The position numbers and the translations under genes are program-made. This document shows positions 23,601 through 35,393 of a DNA stretch of 64,000 nt, piece by piece. Each line of letters begins with the position of its first letter. The first letter of the stretch is position 1. The stretch is from Osedax fenrisi (Eukaryota; Annelida; Polychaeta; Sabellida; Siboglinidae): positions 29,974,968-30,038,967 of the forward strand of contig OZ025244.1 in NCBI GenBank assembly GCA_964019155.1, read 5' to 3'. The notes below the pieces were generated by a model, which was not told the origin of the DNA, made no database searches, and was given only the letters and a program-made list of their open reading frames with translations.

Positions 23601-24589
23601 CATATTTCCCACAATTTCTCATTACACTGGTCTGCATCAAAAATAGGATAACATTCTGTCAATTGATTCTAGACTTATTTTTGACACTGATCTCAAATGT
23701 TAAAACCTTTTTTCTCAATCACGTCTAGTTTTTTTTTTTATTCACCTTTCAAATATTTTCCAAAAAGTGAGATTTTTAGAAAAAAAGTATTTTTATAATT
23801 TTTAAAACCTTAATTATTAGTAAAATATTTTATAAAATCATATAAATATGCCTGAATATATTTTATATATATATATATTCAAGTATACATTATACATTTA
23901 AAATATTATAAAATATGTTTACAAGTTGGATACAAAAATGATTTTTAAACTATGTACCCCAAAAATATTTGATTATTTTCAAAAAAAATTAATAGGTCAA
24001 TATTTAATGGCAACAATTATAGAATACATAAGTAATATATTTTTCTAGATAGATTTTTAACTCTCCTTTCAGATATGTTTTTAGTTTTTACATATCGGGA
24101 TTAGTTTTCTTTTTTTTTTAAATTTAAAATAATTTTTTTTGATTTTTTTCTCAATTTTGTTAAGTTATTAATTTATACTATTTAATGTATTTAAAAGTAC
24201 TCAATTTATAACTATATTATATTATTAACCATTTTTATTGGAATTTACTTGATGATATATTAAATAAACTTAATTATTTTTTACCCGAAACTTAATTTTT
24301 TATTTTATTCATAAATAAATATATTCATTTATATTTATAAAATAATAATATATAATATATAAATAAGTATAATATATGGTTAATAATATAATATAGTTAT
24401 AAATTGAGTACTTTTAAATACATTAAATAGCATAAATTAATAACTTAAAAAAATTGAGAAAAAAATCAAAAAAAAATATTTTAAATTGAACAAAAAAAGA
24501 AAACTAAACCCGATATGTAAAAACTAAAAAAATATCTGAAAGGAGCGTTAACAATCTATCTAGAAAAATATATTACATATGTATTCATC

Positions 24590-24945
24590 TTCAATGCTTT
24601 ATCACATTCACAACTTACACAGCTAAATACTACTTCACAAATCTAAATTTTAAATTAAAAAATACACCATATAACAAACTATTCATACACAATTTACTGA
24701 CACCTATTCAGATCCGCCAAAAAAACATTTATTACCATGCAGTTAAATCTGGGAAACTGGATGGTTACAAATGCGTTTTAAATCTAGAGAATGACACCTA
24801 CGAATTACGACTTAGACGTACTGATAACACGACTGACTGGAAAAACAAACCACTGATACCGACTGACACACAAAAAATTGAATGGCAAAATTCCCTAAAC
24901 TCATTTAAATTTGATCAAACAAAAAATACGAACAAAACGACATGA
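24590..24945 (+). pseudogene. LINE-C ORF1, C-terminal part
   Basis: An open frame from the insertion point: HLQCFITFTTYTAKYYFTNL, then KNIYYHAVKSGKLDGYKCVL, and ELRLRRTDNTTDWKNKPLIP, with TGA at about 24945. The C-F-I-T-F segment followed by an A-x-x-Y-F run is reminiscent of an RRM strand, as expected for L2-type ORF1 RNA-binding proteins, but the assignment is tentative. The N-terminus is missing because the insertion is 5'-truncated. ORF2 begins immediately after. Confidence 0.45.
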
Positions 24946-27762
24946 CTATCATCCAATGCAAACTTACTGACCACACTGATAAATGCTAGATCTATATCAA
25001 AAAATATTGACTTAATAATTTCATACATATCTAGTAAACCTTACAATATTATAGCTTTGACTGAAACTTGGCTGAATGCTAAAAATAAAATAATCCCTGC
25101 CGAACTTGAAAATTTAGGTTACACCATGATATCTAAAAATAGAGATGATGGAAGAAATGCCGATGGTGTTGCTTTGTTAATACAAAAAGACATCATCGTC
25201 ACATCATCCAAAGTCTACCAATCGACAAACTGTGATTTACTACTTACAAAAATAAAACATAACAATCTTTCACTGTCCCTACTTCTGATATATAGACCAC
25301 CAAATAATGATTACCGTTCCTTCATTACTGACTTTACTGACATTATACATGACCACTCTACCGAAAATCTTTTAATACTTGGAGATTTTAACTTTCACGT
25401 GAATACGGACTTACTACATCACTATAAATTCAAAATGACTTACAATGAACTAAACCTCATTCAACATGTAAACTTCCCAACGCACATTCATGGAAATACC
25501 CTTGACTTAATTCTAACCTTCACTGACTCTAAACTGTTAAACAAACCCCCTGTCAGACATACTTTACTTACTGACCATTATTCCATTGATTTCACCATTA
25601 CAATACCATACACTACACATAAACGAACAACAATCACATACAGAAACATCAACAAAATAAACTATGATGACTTTAAAAACGATATAAATAAATCAGTTAT
25701 TTCATGTCACTTAACAGCCTACTGAATTACTAACAGACTTACTCAACAAACATGCACCACTTAAAACTAACTACTAAACCAAACACGATAACCAGCCCTG
25801 GTTTAACTCAGATCTAGGGAAATTGAAACATATTTGTAGAACTCAAAATAATAAATATTTAAAACACCCAACAATAATTAACCGAACTCAACTGCAGAAA
25901 TCCAGATACACTTACAGAACACTTTTAAATCAAACCAAAACAGACTACATTAAAAACAAAATAAACCATTCACAACATGACTACAAGAAACTTTTCAACA
26001 TTACCAAAACACTTTTAGGCAAGAAAAATAAAATAATTCTTCCCACTACAAATCTAGATAAAACACTCTGCACTAGATTTGGTGATTTTTTCTCTGAAAA
26101 AGTAGAAAAACTTTGCTATAATCTAGATTTACAATGACAATTACTACAAACTGATACGACAATCCTAACTACAACCTGCAAACACACATTTACAGAATTT
26201 GAACGACCTACTATAACTGATATCTATAACTTAATTGTTACAGCAAAGACAACATCTCCTTCTGACCCTATTCCACTGAAAATGACTAAAATACTGGCTT
26301 CTACACTAGCTCCTATTTATAAACAAATAATTGATACTTCATTAATGACTGGTGAAATACCCAATAATTTAAAATACGCAATTATCAATCCTTACTTAAA
26401 AAAACCAGATTTAGATGTTGAAGTACTGAGTAATTATAGACCAGTATCTCAACTTCCATTACTTTCTAAAATTCTAGAAAAAATTGTAAACAAACAAATA
26501 ATATCATATTTAAATACTTACGACTTACTAGACAGAAGACAAAATGCATTCCGCAAGAATCACAGTACAGAAACGACACTACTATCACTCTTTGACGACT
26601 TATACAAATCACTAGACAGCAACTTACCGATATAACTGATACTACTGGACTTATCTGCCGCTTTTGACACTATCGACTTTGACATTTTAATAGAAAGACT
26701 TAGATCTATCGTTATAGGGAAGGTACCTATCAAATGGTTTTCAAATTTTATCCGGGGTCGGGGTTTTTCTATTAAAATAAACGAAACATTATCACAACCT
26801 TATGCTATTAAATATGGAGTCCCACAGGGTTCCACTCTTTCTCCCATACTATTTTCCATTTATTTACTTCTACTAAACAAACTACTGACTAACTTCCCAC
26901 ACGTGAACTATAATCTTTACGCTGACGACATAGAATTACACGCCCAATTCATTCACTCAATTAACTTACAATCATGTTTAACCTCACTGCAAATTTGGCT
27001 TACAAAAAATAATGTGTTACTAAATCCAACAAAAACTGAACTAATCAACTTTATAACCAATTCCACGACCAATACTACAGTTCCACTAATACATATAAAT
27101 AACATAAATATAATACCGACTGAAAATACAAAATACTTAGGTTTCCACTTTACTAACAAACTCGACTTTACTAAACATATCAGTAAAATGAAACAAACTT
27201 CTTCCTTTCATATATAAAAAAACTAAGACCATACTTAACCAAACAAACAGCTATAATTCTATCAAATTCACTGATAATGTCTAGATTTCTATACTGTAAC
27301 TCTTTACTAGCCGGAGAAAACAAAACAGTTACTAAAAATATTGACCGATTAGTAAATAGAACTACTAGAATTATTTTTAATCTAAAAAACACAGATTACA
27401 CTACTAGCATTACGAACTTACGGAAATCACTAAACTGGCTACCTACAATTGACAACATCAACATTAAACTACTAACTATACTTTACAAAACTACAAAAAC
27501 AACTCAACCCCATAATTTACATACTTTACTTCACAAACAAACCACTAACAGACAACTGAGACAAACATATAGACTTGACATACCGACTACACAACTACGA
27601 AAGTACGGTAACAAACGATTTAGCTGGAGAGGTGCAACTCTCTGGAATAAACTTCCCCAATCTATACGCAAAGAAGATATCTCAATCACCACTTTCAAAT
27701 ATAAACTCAAGGAGCTATTCAAACGTTCCCCACTAAAATACCACATATCTAACCCTCTTTGA
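24946..27762 (+). pseudogene. LINE-C ORF2: endonuclease and reverse transcriptase, broken
   Basis: Endonuclease from about 24950: LTTLINARSISKNIDLIISY, IIALTETWLNAKN, SLLLIYRPPNND, LLILGDFNFHVNTD (near 25372) and LLTDHYSIDF. The frame breaks after about 25720. The RT fingers read VLSNYRPVSQLPLLSKILEK, then LLDLSAAFDTIDFDIL (near 26643), KYGVPQGSTLSPILFSIYLL (near 26814) and NLYADDIELHAQ (near 26914). The C-terminal domain spans 27277-27762 (CNSLLAGENKTVTKNIDRLV; SWRGATLWNKLPQSIRKED). Several frame breaks and stops (near 26140, 26635 and 27216) inactivate it. At 27216 a 7-bp deletion relative to the second copy creates a stop. All catalytic landmarks are otherwise preserved, implying recent activity of the family. 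Confidence 0.88.
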
Positions 27763-28424
27763 AATGTAATCGTGTTATTATATTATTATTATATTATTAT
27801 ATTTAAGAATGTTATTTTATTTTATTATATTATTTTTACGGATGATCGTTAAATCACGGAACCCACACCTGTAAACTGTTCGACAAACAGTAAAACACAT
27901 TGTAGAATATTATATTAATCTTTGTGTATAAATAAATACTATTACTACTACTATTCTATAATTTTTGTCATTAAATATTGACCTATTAATTTTTTTTGAA
28001 AATAATCAAATATTTGTGGGGTACATAGTTTAAAAATCATTTTTGTATACAACTTTTAAACATATTTTATAATATTTTAAATGTATAATGTATACTTGAA
28101 TATATATATATAATATATTCAGGCATATTTATATGATTTTATAAAATATTTTACTAATAATTAAGGTTTTAAAAATTATAAAAATATTTTTTTTCTAGAA
28201 ATCTCACTTTTTGGAAAATATTTGAAAGGTGAATAAAAAAAAAACTAGACGTGATTGAGAAAAACGGTTTTCACTTTTGATATCAGTGTCAAAAAAAAGT
28301 CTAGAATCAATTGACAGAATGTCATCCTATTGAAAAAAGTTAAAAAATGCAGGCCAGTGTTATGATTCATTTAATTGCAAGTAATTGTTGTTATTTATTG
28401 CAATGCACTCGCATAGTATATACA

Positions 28425-28515
28425 CATGACGCATGAGCTCATGAACTAGTACTAGTACTAGTACATGTACTAGCTAGTAGTACTAGTACTCCTAGCCTAG
28501 GAGTCCTATAGGATG
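28425..28515. repeat. Cluster of short palindromes
   Basis: Within 90 bp: tgagctca, five or more overlapping actagt/ctagtac words, tacatgta, ctagctag, actcctaggctaggagt-like symmetry and tcctatagga. Dense self-complementarity unlike surrounding DNA. Role unknown. Confidence 0.5.
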
Positions 28516-28519
28516 TATT

Positions 28520-28886
28520 AGTGCATGTGTATTATTATGAAATTAAATTATATTTGTTAATCCACCAGCAAGATAGTTGTTTGATCACTAACGGTATACT
28601 TTGAATGTCACTCCAAAGATTCAAATGATATACATTTATTAAATTTATTATCTAAACGTTTGGATACATTATGCAATAATAATAAAAAGAAAACTAATTT
28701 ACCTTTTGTAAATAAGTCAAAGTAGTTTATTTTATTTTAGTTTGCATTCGTTTCATATCATTATAATAATATTTTATACCATTATATACCAGTTTATACC
28801 TATTTTATACCAATATAATAATAAACATAATATTTAATATTCTTCTTCATATATTCTATATTTTCTGCTAGATCAAGAGTGCACTG

Positions 28887-28924
<38 letters not shown>

Positions 28925-29430
28925 ATATGTATACACTACGTTTTAAATAAAACGACTATACTCGATTTGATATGTAAAAAGTGAAAGTATTACAATATAT
29001 TAATAATATTAATAATATATTACAAAAATCAATATAATTGTATTTTTATTGAATTGTGTAACAGAAAATGTCAGATCACAGGTTTGTTTCAGAAAATATT
29101 ATAACAGAAAATGCACCTCTTTCAAAATTATATATTTATTAATATGTAATACTATAATATAATAAATAACTTATATTATAATGTTATTCGCTAAAAATAC
29201 TTTATATGGGTTATAGTTAGGAGTCATGCCTGTTTCCATGCAACATTATTGATTATATACATGTATTGATTATTTATATAATATTGAAAATTATAAATAA
29301 TAATTATAGATAATATTTATATCATAAATGGTAAAAGGTATACAAGTAAAGATAAACTGGAGAATATTATTGATTATTATTCATGGTTACAAAAATCTAA
29401 ATGAAAATATCAAATATATTAATTATAATA

Positions 29431-29472
<42 letters not shown>

Positions 29473-29757
29473 TGTATATATATATATATATACAAATATA
29501 TGTATAACCTTTTATATAGGAGAAGAGTGGAAAAAGAACATATAAATATTACTATTGCTCCTAAAATAATAAAAATATTATTAAATTATGATTATGAAAT
29601 ACATTATTTTCTATAAATAATCTTTAAAAATAATACAGTATATAAATAATATACTATTAATGTTTTATATATATATATATATTTGTTTATGTATATGTTT
29701 AAATATCGCTTATAAGAATTAAATATATTAAATATACTTAATGTGTTTATATATAGG
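28520..29757. other. A+T-rich spacer, nothing recognised
   Basis: Low-complexity DNA with (AT)n tracts at about 28890-28920 and 29435-29490. No exon, RNA gene or transposon end was supported. Confidence 0.5.
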
Positions 29758-29920
29758 CAGTGATTGACAGGATCGCGATCATTGATCGGCGATCCGATCC
29801 GGGTCGGGAACGGGATCGAGTACGCAAGCGAGGATCGGCAAAATCGAGGATAACGAATGGATCGGCAAAATCATAGGGATCAGCGATCCCGATCCCGATC
29901 CATAAAAAAAGGTATTTTTT

Positions 29921-30200
29921 AATAATATAGTGTTATATTTTATATCAATTTATTATCGATACATTTGTATATTCTTGAGAAGGTTTTAAGTAGACATTTT
30001 TTTCTCATAAAAACGTAATAAAAATATCAGTTTATTTGATATATCAGAAATAATTTGAATAATTAAAAAATTAAAAATTCTTTTTTAGACTATTTATATA
30101 ATTATGAATATTTTAGATAAATATATTAGATTAATATATTAGAGTGTCCGTATTCGGTCACTATCCGTATTCGGTTACTGTCCGTATTCGGTTACTTTCC
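29921..30200 (-). mobile_element. TA-flanked MITE, partial inverted copy
   Basis: About 280 bp matching the left third of the MITE at 30317 in reverse orientation, ending at ggttactttccc. It carries three iterations of gtccgtattcggt instead of one or two. Together with 30317-30600 it forms a long inverted repeat around a 116-bp hAT spacer. Confidence 0.7.
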
Positions 30201-30316
30201 CTTACATTCAATATATGCATTTAATTCAATTAAATTATTAATATATATACCTAATACAATATTTTATAATACTTTTACAATTATTAATAATTTATATGAC
30301 ATAGGTAGTATAACTA

Positions 30317-31216
30317 GGAGAAAGTAACCGAATACGGACAGTAACCGAATACGGACACTCTCAGTATATCAGAAACCATAAATCCTACAAAAAAATGTTA
30401 AATGAGTAAAATATTCATAATTATAAAAATAGTCTAAAAAGTATTTTTTATTTTTGAATTATACAAAATATTACTAATATATCAAATAAACTGATTTTTT
30501 TATTACGTTTTTAAATTTATGAAAAAAAATATCAGCTTAAAATCTTCTCAATATTATACAAATGTATCGATATAAAATAGAATACTCTATTATTAAAAAA
30601 TAAAGCATTCTAAAAATTGTATTTTTAATTTCTATATTTGTTATCAAATATTCATTAAGTAATATATATCTAGAGGTCATATAAGTTCCTAATACGGACA
30701 CTCTAAATGTCTTAATACGGACACCCTATAACCAATCAGCGCGCAGTGTATGAACTATTCTGATTTTCATAAAAATCGCGTGCGTTATAATATTAATACC
30801 ACCAATAAATCTAATTCTAAAAAAATTATTATTTAGATACTTAAATTGTATTATTAATTAAAAAATAATAAAAATAAATAAATTATTAACTAATTAAATT
30901 ACAATATATTTTTTATAAAATTAATTATAAATAACGTAATTATAATTTGTCTGATTGATTCATCAATAATATATAGTTTATCTAGTGGTATATAGAGTGT
31001 CCGTATTATAACACAGGGGGTCTGTATTCGGACATGGGTACCGAATACGGACACCCACGTTATCTATGGAATTATGAGATTAAATACAATTTTAAAATTA
31101 CAATAATATATATAATCATATAATATTAATATATTGTAATTTTTGAATACAAATATTGAGTCATAAAAAGTTTAGACTATTTATTGTTAAAGTGTCCGTA
31201 TTAGGTTACTTTCCCC
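30317..31216 (+). mobile_element. TA-flanked MITE, 900 bp, copy 2
   Basis: Ends GGAGAAAGTAACCGAATACG and, inverted, GGGGAAAGTAACCTAATACG, flanked by TA (30315-30316; 31217-31218). hAT copy 1 near 10300 shows the empty site with a single TA. The internal landmark ataaccaatcagcgcgcag and a palindromic pair ggacatgggtaccgaatacg are shared with the copies at 46617 and 48620. No coding capacity. A TA duplication is typical of Tc1/mariner-type transposition, though the G-rich terminus is not the usual CAGT. Confidence 0.8.
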
Positions 31217-31449
31217 TACATATATATTGTTTAGAAGTATGAAATAAAATCGTATTAATTAAATATATAAATAATATCGTGATCGTTATCGGGATCGGGT
31301 AAGAAACTTAGGATCGGGATCGGGATCGGGAAAGGATCGGGTAACGAAGTGATGATCGGGATCGGGAAAATGATCGCATAAGAGAATAAATAGAGGATTG
31401 GGAAAATGATCGGCGATCCAGGAAATTAGGATTGGTGCCCATCACTGTA

Positions 31450-31979
31450 TATATTATATAGTTAATAATAAATTAAAAATTTAAGAGATATACATATTTT
31501 ATGATATAATCATAGTAGGCCTATTCTATATTAACAAATAAAATAATACGAACCAATTAAAAAATAATACAAAGTATAATCAGATATTTCTTTAATATTA
31601 TCTAAATAAATAATATATTTATTTATTAAATATTTTTAATAAAACTTTCTAATATATAAAAGTATATATAATAAATAAGTATGCGGGAATTTAGTGTGTA
31701 TCTTATTTTTTTTAATTGCAAATCTCTTGACCATTATCTAATATTATTATAATAATTATCATACTTATCATACTTATTAATCCACTATTTGAATATAATA
31801 GAATATTAAATATATATATATATCTAATGATTAAAGAATGAAGTCGTAAACAAATAGCACGTATTATATTATTTATTAGTAATTATATACACAATATTTA
31901 TAATTTTGAAAAAATATTGACTAATAAAATAAATCTAAATTAAATAATAAGAAATTGTAATTTTATTATATAGATTCGG
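31450..31979. other. A+T-rich spacer, nothing recognised
   Basis: Between the hAT element and segmental duplication copy C. No feature beyond short (AT)n tracts. Confidence 0.5.
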
Positions 31980-33055
31980 TGACAACGGATACTATGTTTT
32001 ATGTAGTTTTAATTATATAACATTATATATAATTCAGTATTACGTAAGTTTGTACAAACTAAATCAAATTTACCCGGCAGGGAAATCCAAATCATGATTG
32101 GATTTGTTAATGTCATAGATGAGTTATATGAAACAGTTTAATATATACCCAGTATTCAATAATCGTGTTTAACTCGGATTATTTTAAATGAGATAATTTT
32201 GGATTGGCTCATTCATTTTAAATAATTATAAGTTGAAAGTAAAAATTGCAATAGAAATAATTCGACTGTCACAAAATATCTAGCGTAATATCGCAATGTA
32301 ACGGTATATTCTTTATTTGATAACTTTTCCGGTTACAACGCAGTGTTGATGCCGGAGAATTTCGTATTAATCTTAACTACTTACAGTACATAATTATTTT
32401 AATAATTATATTAATTATTAATAATAAATTTATAATTAATTGATCGATCGATAATTATCGAAGATCTTTTCCAAAAATAATTATATCCTTACCTGAATCA
32501 ATAGGATTCTATTAAAACTTTAAATGTAGAATATTAATTTAATATGTCATCAACTATATTTAATAATTAAATTAATTAATTAGAAGAATATGTTATAACA
32601 TATGTTAACCTATCACTATTATTTTGCATGAATCTAATATATACCTATTATTTAAATAAACCCTCTTGCATGATAATATTATATTTAATTATTATTTATA
32701 TTATCCGATTAATGATTATATTGTAAAATTATTTGTTGTCGACATATTTCATAAACTATAATATGATATTACTAGATTGCATGAATCCAATATTTTCCTT
32801 TCATTTCATATAATCCTCTGGCATGATAATAGAGAAGATAACGTGGAGATCTTATAAATATTGTATATTATAACATGTATAATCATTAAAAAAATATTGT
32901 TAAACTAATATAAAATAATAACACTTGATCTATAGAATTATAGTTATTAAACAATCTATAATTATATATAATAGTTACATTATTATATTATAATATTTTA
33001 TTCTATAAATAATTTAAACTTTATAACTATTACATTATAATATTGAATCATTCAA

Positions 33056-33312
<257 letters not shown>

Positions 33313-33807
33313 ACCTGTCGCGCATCACCGTAAATTAAGAGTGATTTTAAACATGTTGTTGATTATAATTATATTTCTAGGATTTTTTTTTAATTTATAG
33401 ATTTCCAGAATTTTTTTTTGAACTTTCAATAATGGTGTACAGAATTTTTATATTTGATAACTTTATATTATATATAATACAAAACAATTCGTTAATTCAT
33501 TAATTCATTTATAACTATAGTATGGTATACCCTGACATTTCTTTAATTATTTTAAAATAATTAATAAATATTGATACATTTTCTGTGGACCTTTACAAAT
33601 TTTAAAATTTTTTTTCTACCTCATCTTAAGATGTTATATTTTAGCGTATAAATATTATAAATTAAAAAAAATAACTCTTTATAATGTTAATAAATATATA
33701 GTCAAAGTGACATAATTAGAAATTTTATATATATATAAATTTTGTTTTATTGTTTAAATTAATTATCTAAGAACTACTATTATAATTATGGATACTATAC
33801 ATAATAT

Positions 33808-33850
<43 letters not shown>

Positions 33851-34074
33851 CTGTTATCTATTAGAAGATTATAGTAATTAATAATAATACTAATTATTAT
33901 ATAAAAAAGCGGGTAATAGGTATTTATGTATAATAGGTAATAGGTATTTTTGTGGAATTAATTTTTATAATACGTGATTTGAAACAATTCAATGATTGTT
34001 GGACATATATTCATAATAAAGATTATTTCACACATTTAATATACGATTCTTTAAGTAGTTCATATGTGTATGTG

Positions 34075-34215
34075 TATACTCAATTCATCACAGAAAAATT
34101 CTCGAACTTGTAGCCATGGAAATCATGGCTATAAATCTCGTATACGAGATTTATAGCCATAAGTTTAATTCCATGGCTACAAGTTCGAGAATTTTTCTGT
34201 GATGAATTGAGTATA
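34075..34215. repeat. 141-bp near-perfect palindrome
   Basis: tatactcaattcatcacaga (34075-34094) to its exact complement ending gagtata (34215), centred on ctcgtatacgag. Outer arms of about 45 bp are perfect; a small asymmetry lies near the centre. It sits in the part of copy C that differs from copy D, so it is a candidate palindromic MITE or an inverted duplication formed in place. Confidence 0.85.
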
Positions 34216-34983
34216 TTAATTAAATCGATTTTGCTCATATTATAAATTAGATTGTGAATTATAATAAGGTATACCTAGTTTATATATCATTGTTATATCT
34301 TTATGCAAACGTCTTAATTCTACTGATTGTAAACCAAGATAATTAAGATACGGCAATCCACTTCATAAGAATAATATTTATAACAAATATATTTCAAAAA
34401 TCTGAAATTAATTTGCGGTGTAAATATAATTGAAAATCTAGAAGAAAAAAAAGTATCCAAAGAATTATAATCTTTAAATTTCAAGAGATTAATGAAATAA
34501 TTCAAAAAATAAATTAAATTTATATAAATTAAAAAAAAAAGCCAAAATTAAAATCTGGAATATCTCGAGATATCCTCTAATCAATTTATCAAATAATACT
34601 ATTTATTTTCAGATATCGACAAAGTAAATAAATAAAATTCATATTTTAGTTCAATTCAACTAAATTATAATGGAAATTTACCGAATGTTGTAATATAACT
34701 AAACAGAAATTTTATAATATTGATTTAAATCCTGATACCATATGTATGTATTGATATATGATATATAATTATCAATTCACAGTGGAAAATTAATTGATAT
34801 TTAACTCAAAGTTATATATTTTTATAATTATAAAACATTATTTGTTGATAATAAATCTATTCCTTGAGTTATATAATGTATATTCGGCCTTTCCCAGAAA
34901 TATATGTCCATTAAAACAATGTATTTTAGTGAAAATAAGTGCTACAACATATCAATATATATATATAAATACACAAACACTGG

Positions 34984-35036
<53 letters not shown>

Positions 35037-35393
35037 AACCATAATTTATTTAATGTTATTAATCTTATTCCAATAATGTTTGAAATATAATTATTTAAGA
35101 TATATAAAGGATTTACATTTATATCGAAATTTATGTTATTTCTCAAATTATTTGGTAGATATATATAATTGTTTACAAATATATATTTGTGACCAATTGG
35201 ATATAAGTATGCAACAAATGTATACCAAACCCATATAAGATATATCACAAATTATAAAAGTTGTTTCATTATATTCATCTTAAACAATAATAATATCTCC
35301 ATTTGTTAAAAATGTATAATAAAATTAACATATATATATTACCTTACCTTACCAGGTCGAGCTTGCTCGGCATAGCATGACACGTTTTTTCCA

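Larger units (their letters stand above)
24587..27951 (+). mobile_element. L2-like LINE (LINE-C), inserted in the foldback right arm
   Basis: About 3.37 kb flanked by a 5-bp duplication TATTC (24582-24586 and 27952-27956). The left foldback arm, inverted, shows the unoccupied sequence with a single copy. It is 5'-truncated within ORF1 and ends aaataaatactattactact. A second, shorter copy of the same family lies inverted at 42343-43310. Confidence 0.85.
23625..28359. mobile_element. Foldback transposon with about 600-bp arms, split by a LINE
   Basis: Left arm 23625-24232 is the near-exact reverse complement of 24376-24586 plus 27952-28359; the loop is 24233-24375. The outer ends read CACTGGTCTGCATC and, inverted, CACTGGCCTGCAT, each next to TTA (23622-23624; 28360-28362). 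The right arm is interrupted by LINE-C. Without it the element is about 1.37 kb and nearly all inverted repeat, able to fold into a long hairpin. No transposase. Related single ends occur at 3401 and 14066. A TTA duplication suggests PIF/Harbinger mobilisation, but this is inference. Confidence 0.75.
29758..31447 (-). mobile_element. hAT-like element copy 2 with nested MITEs
   Basis: Left end CAGTGATTGACAGGATCG; right end, inverted, CAGTGATGGGCACCAATCC. Flanks are tatatagg and tatatatt (6 of 8 identical), compatible with an 8-bp hAT target duplication that has drifted. Just inside each end lie GATC-rich tracts (gatcggcgatccgatccg; ggatcgggatcgggatcggg). The middle is occupied by one partial and one full copy of the TA-flanked MITE. 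Comparison with copy 1 (opposite orientation) reconstructs the order of insertions. No transposase. Confidence 0.7.
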
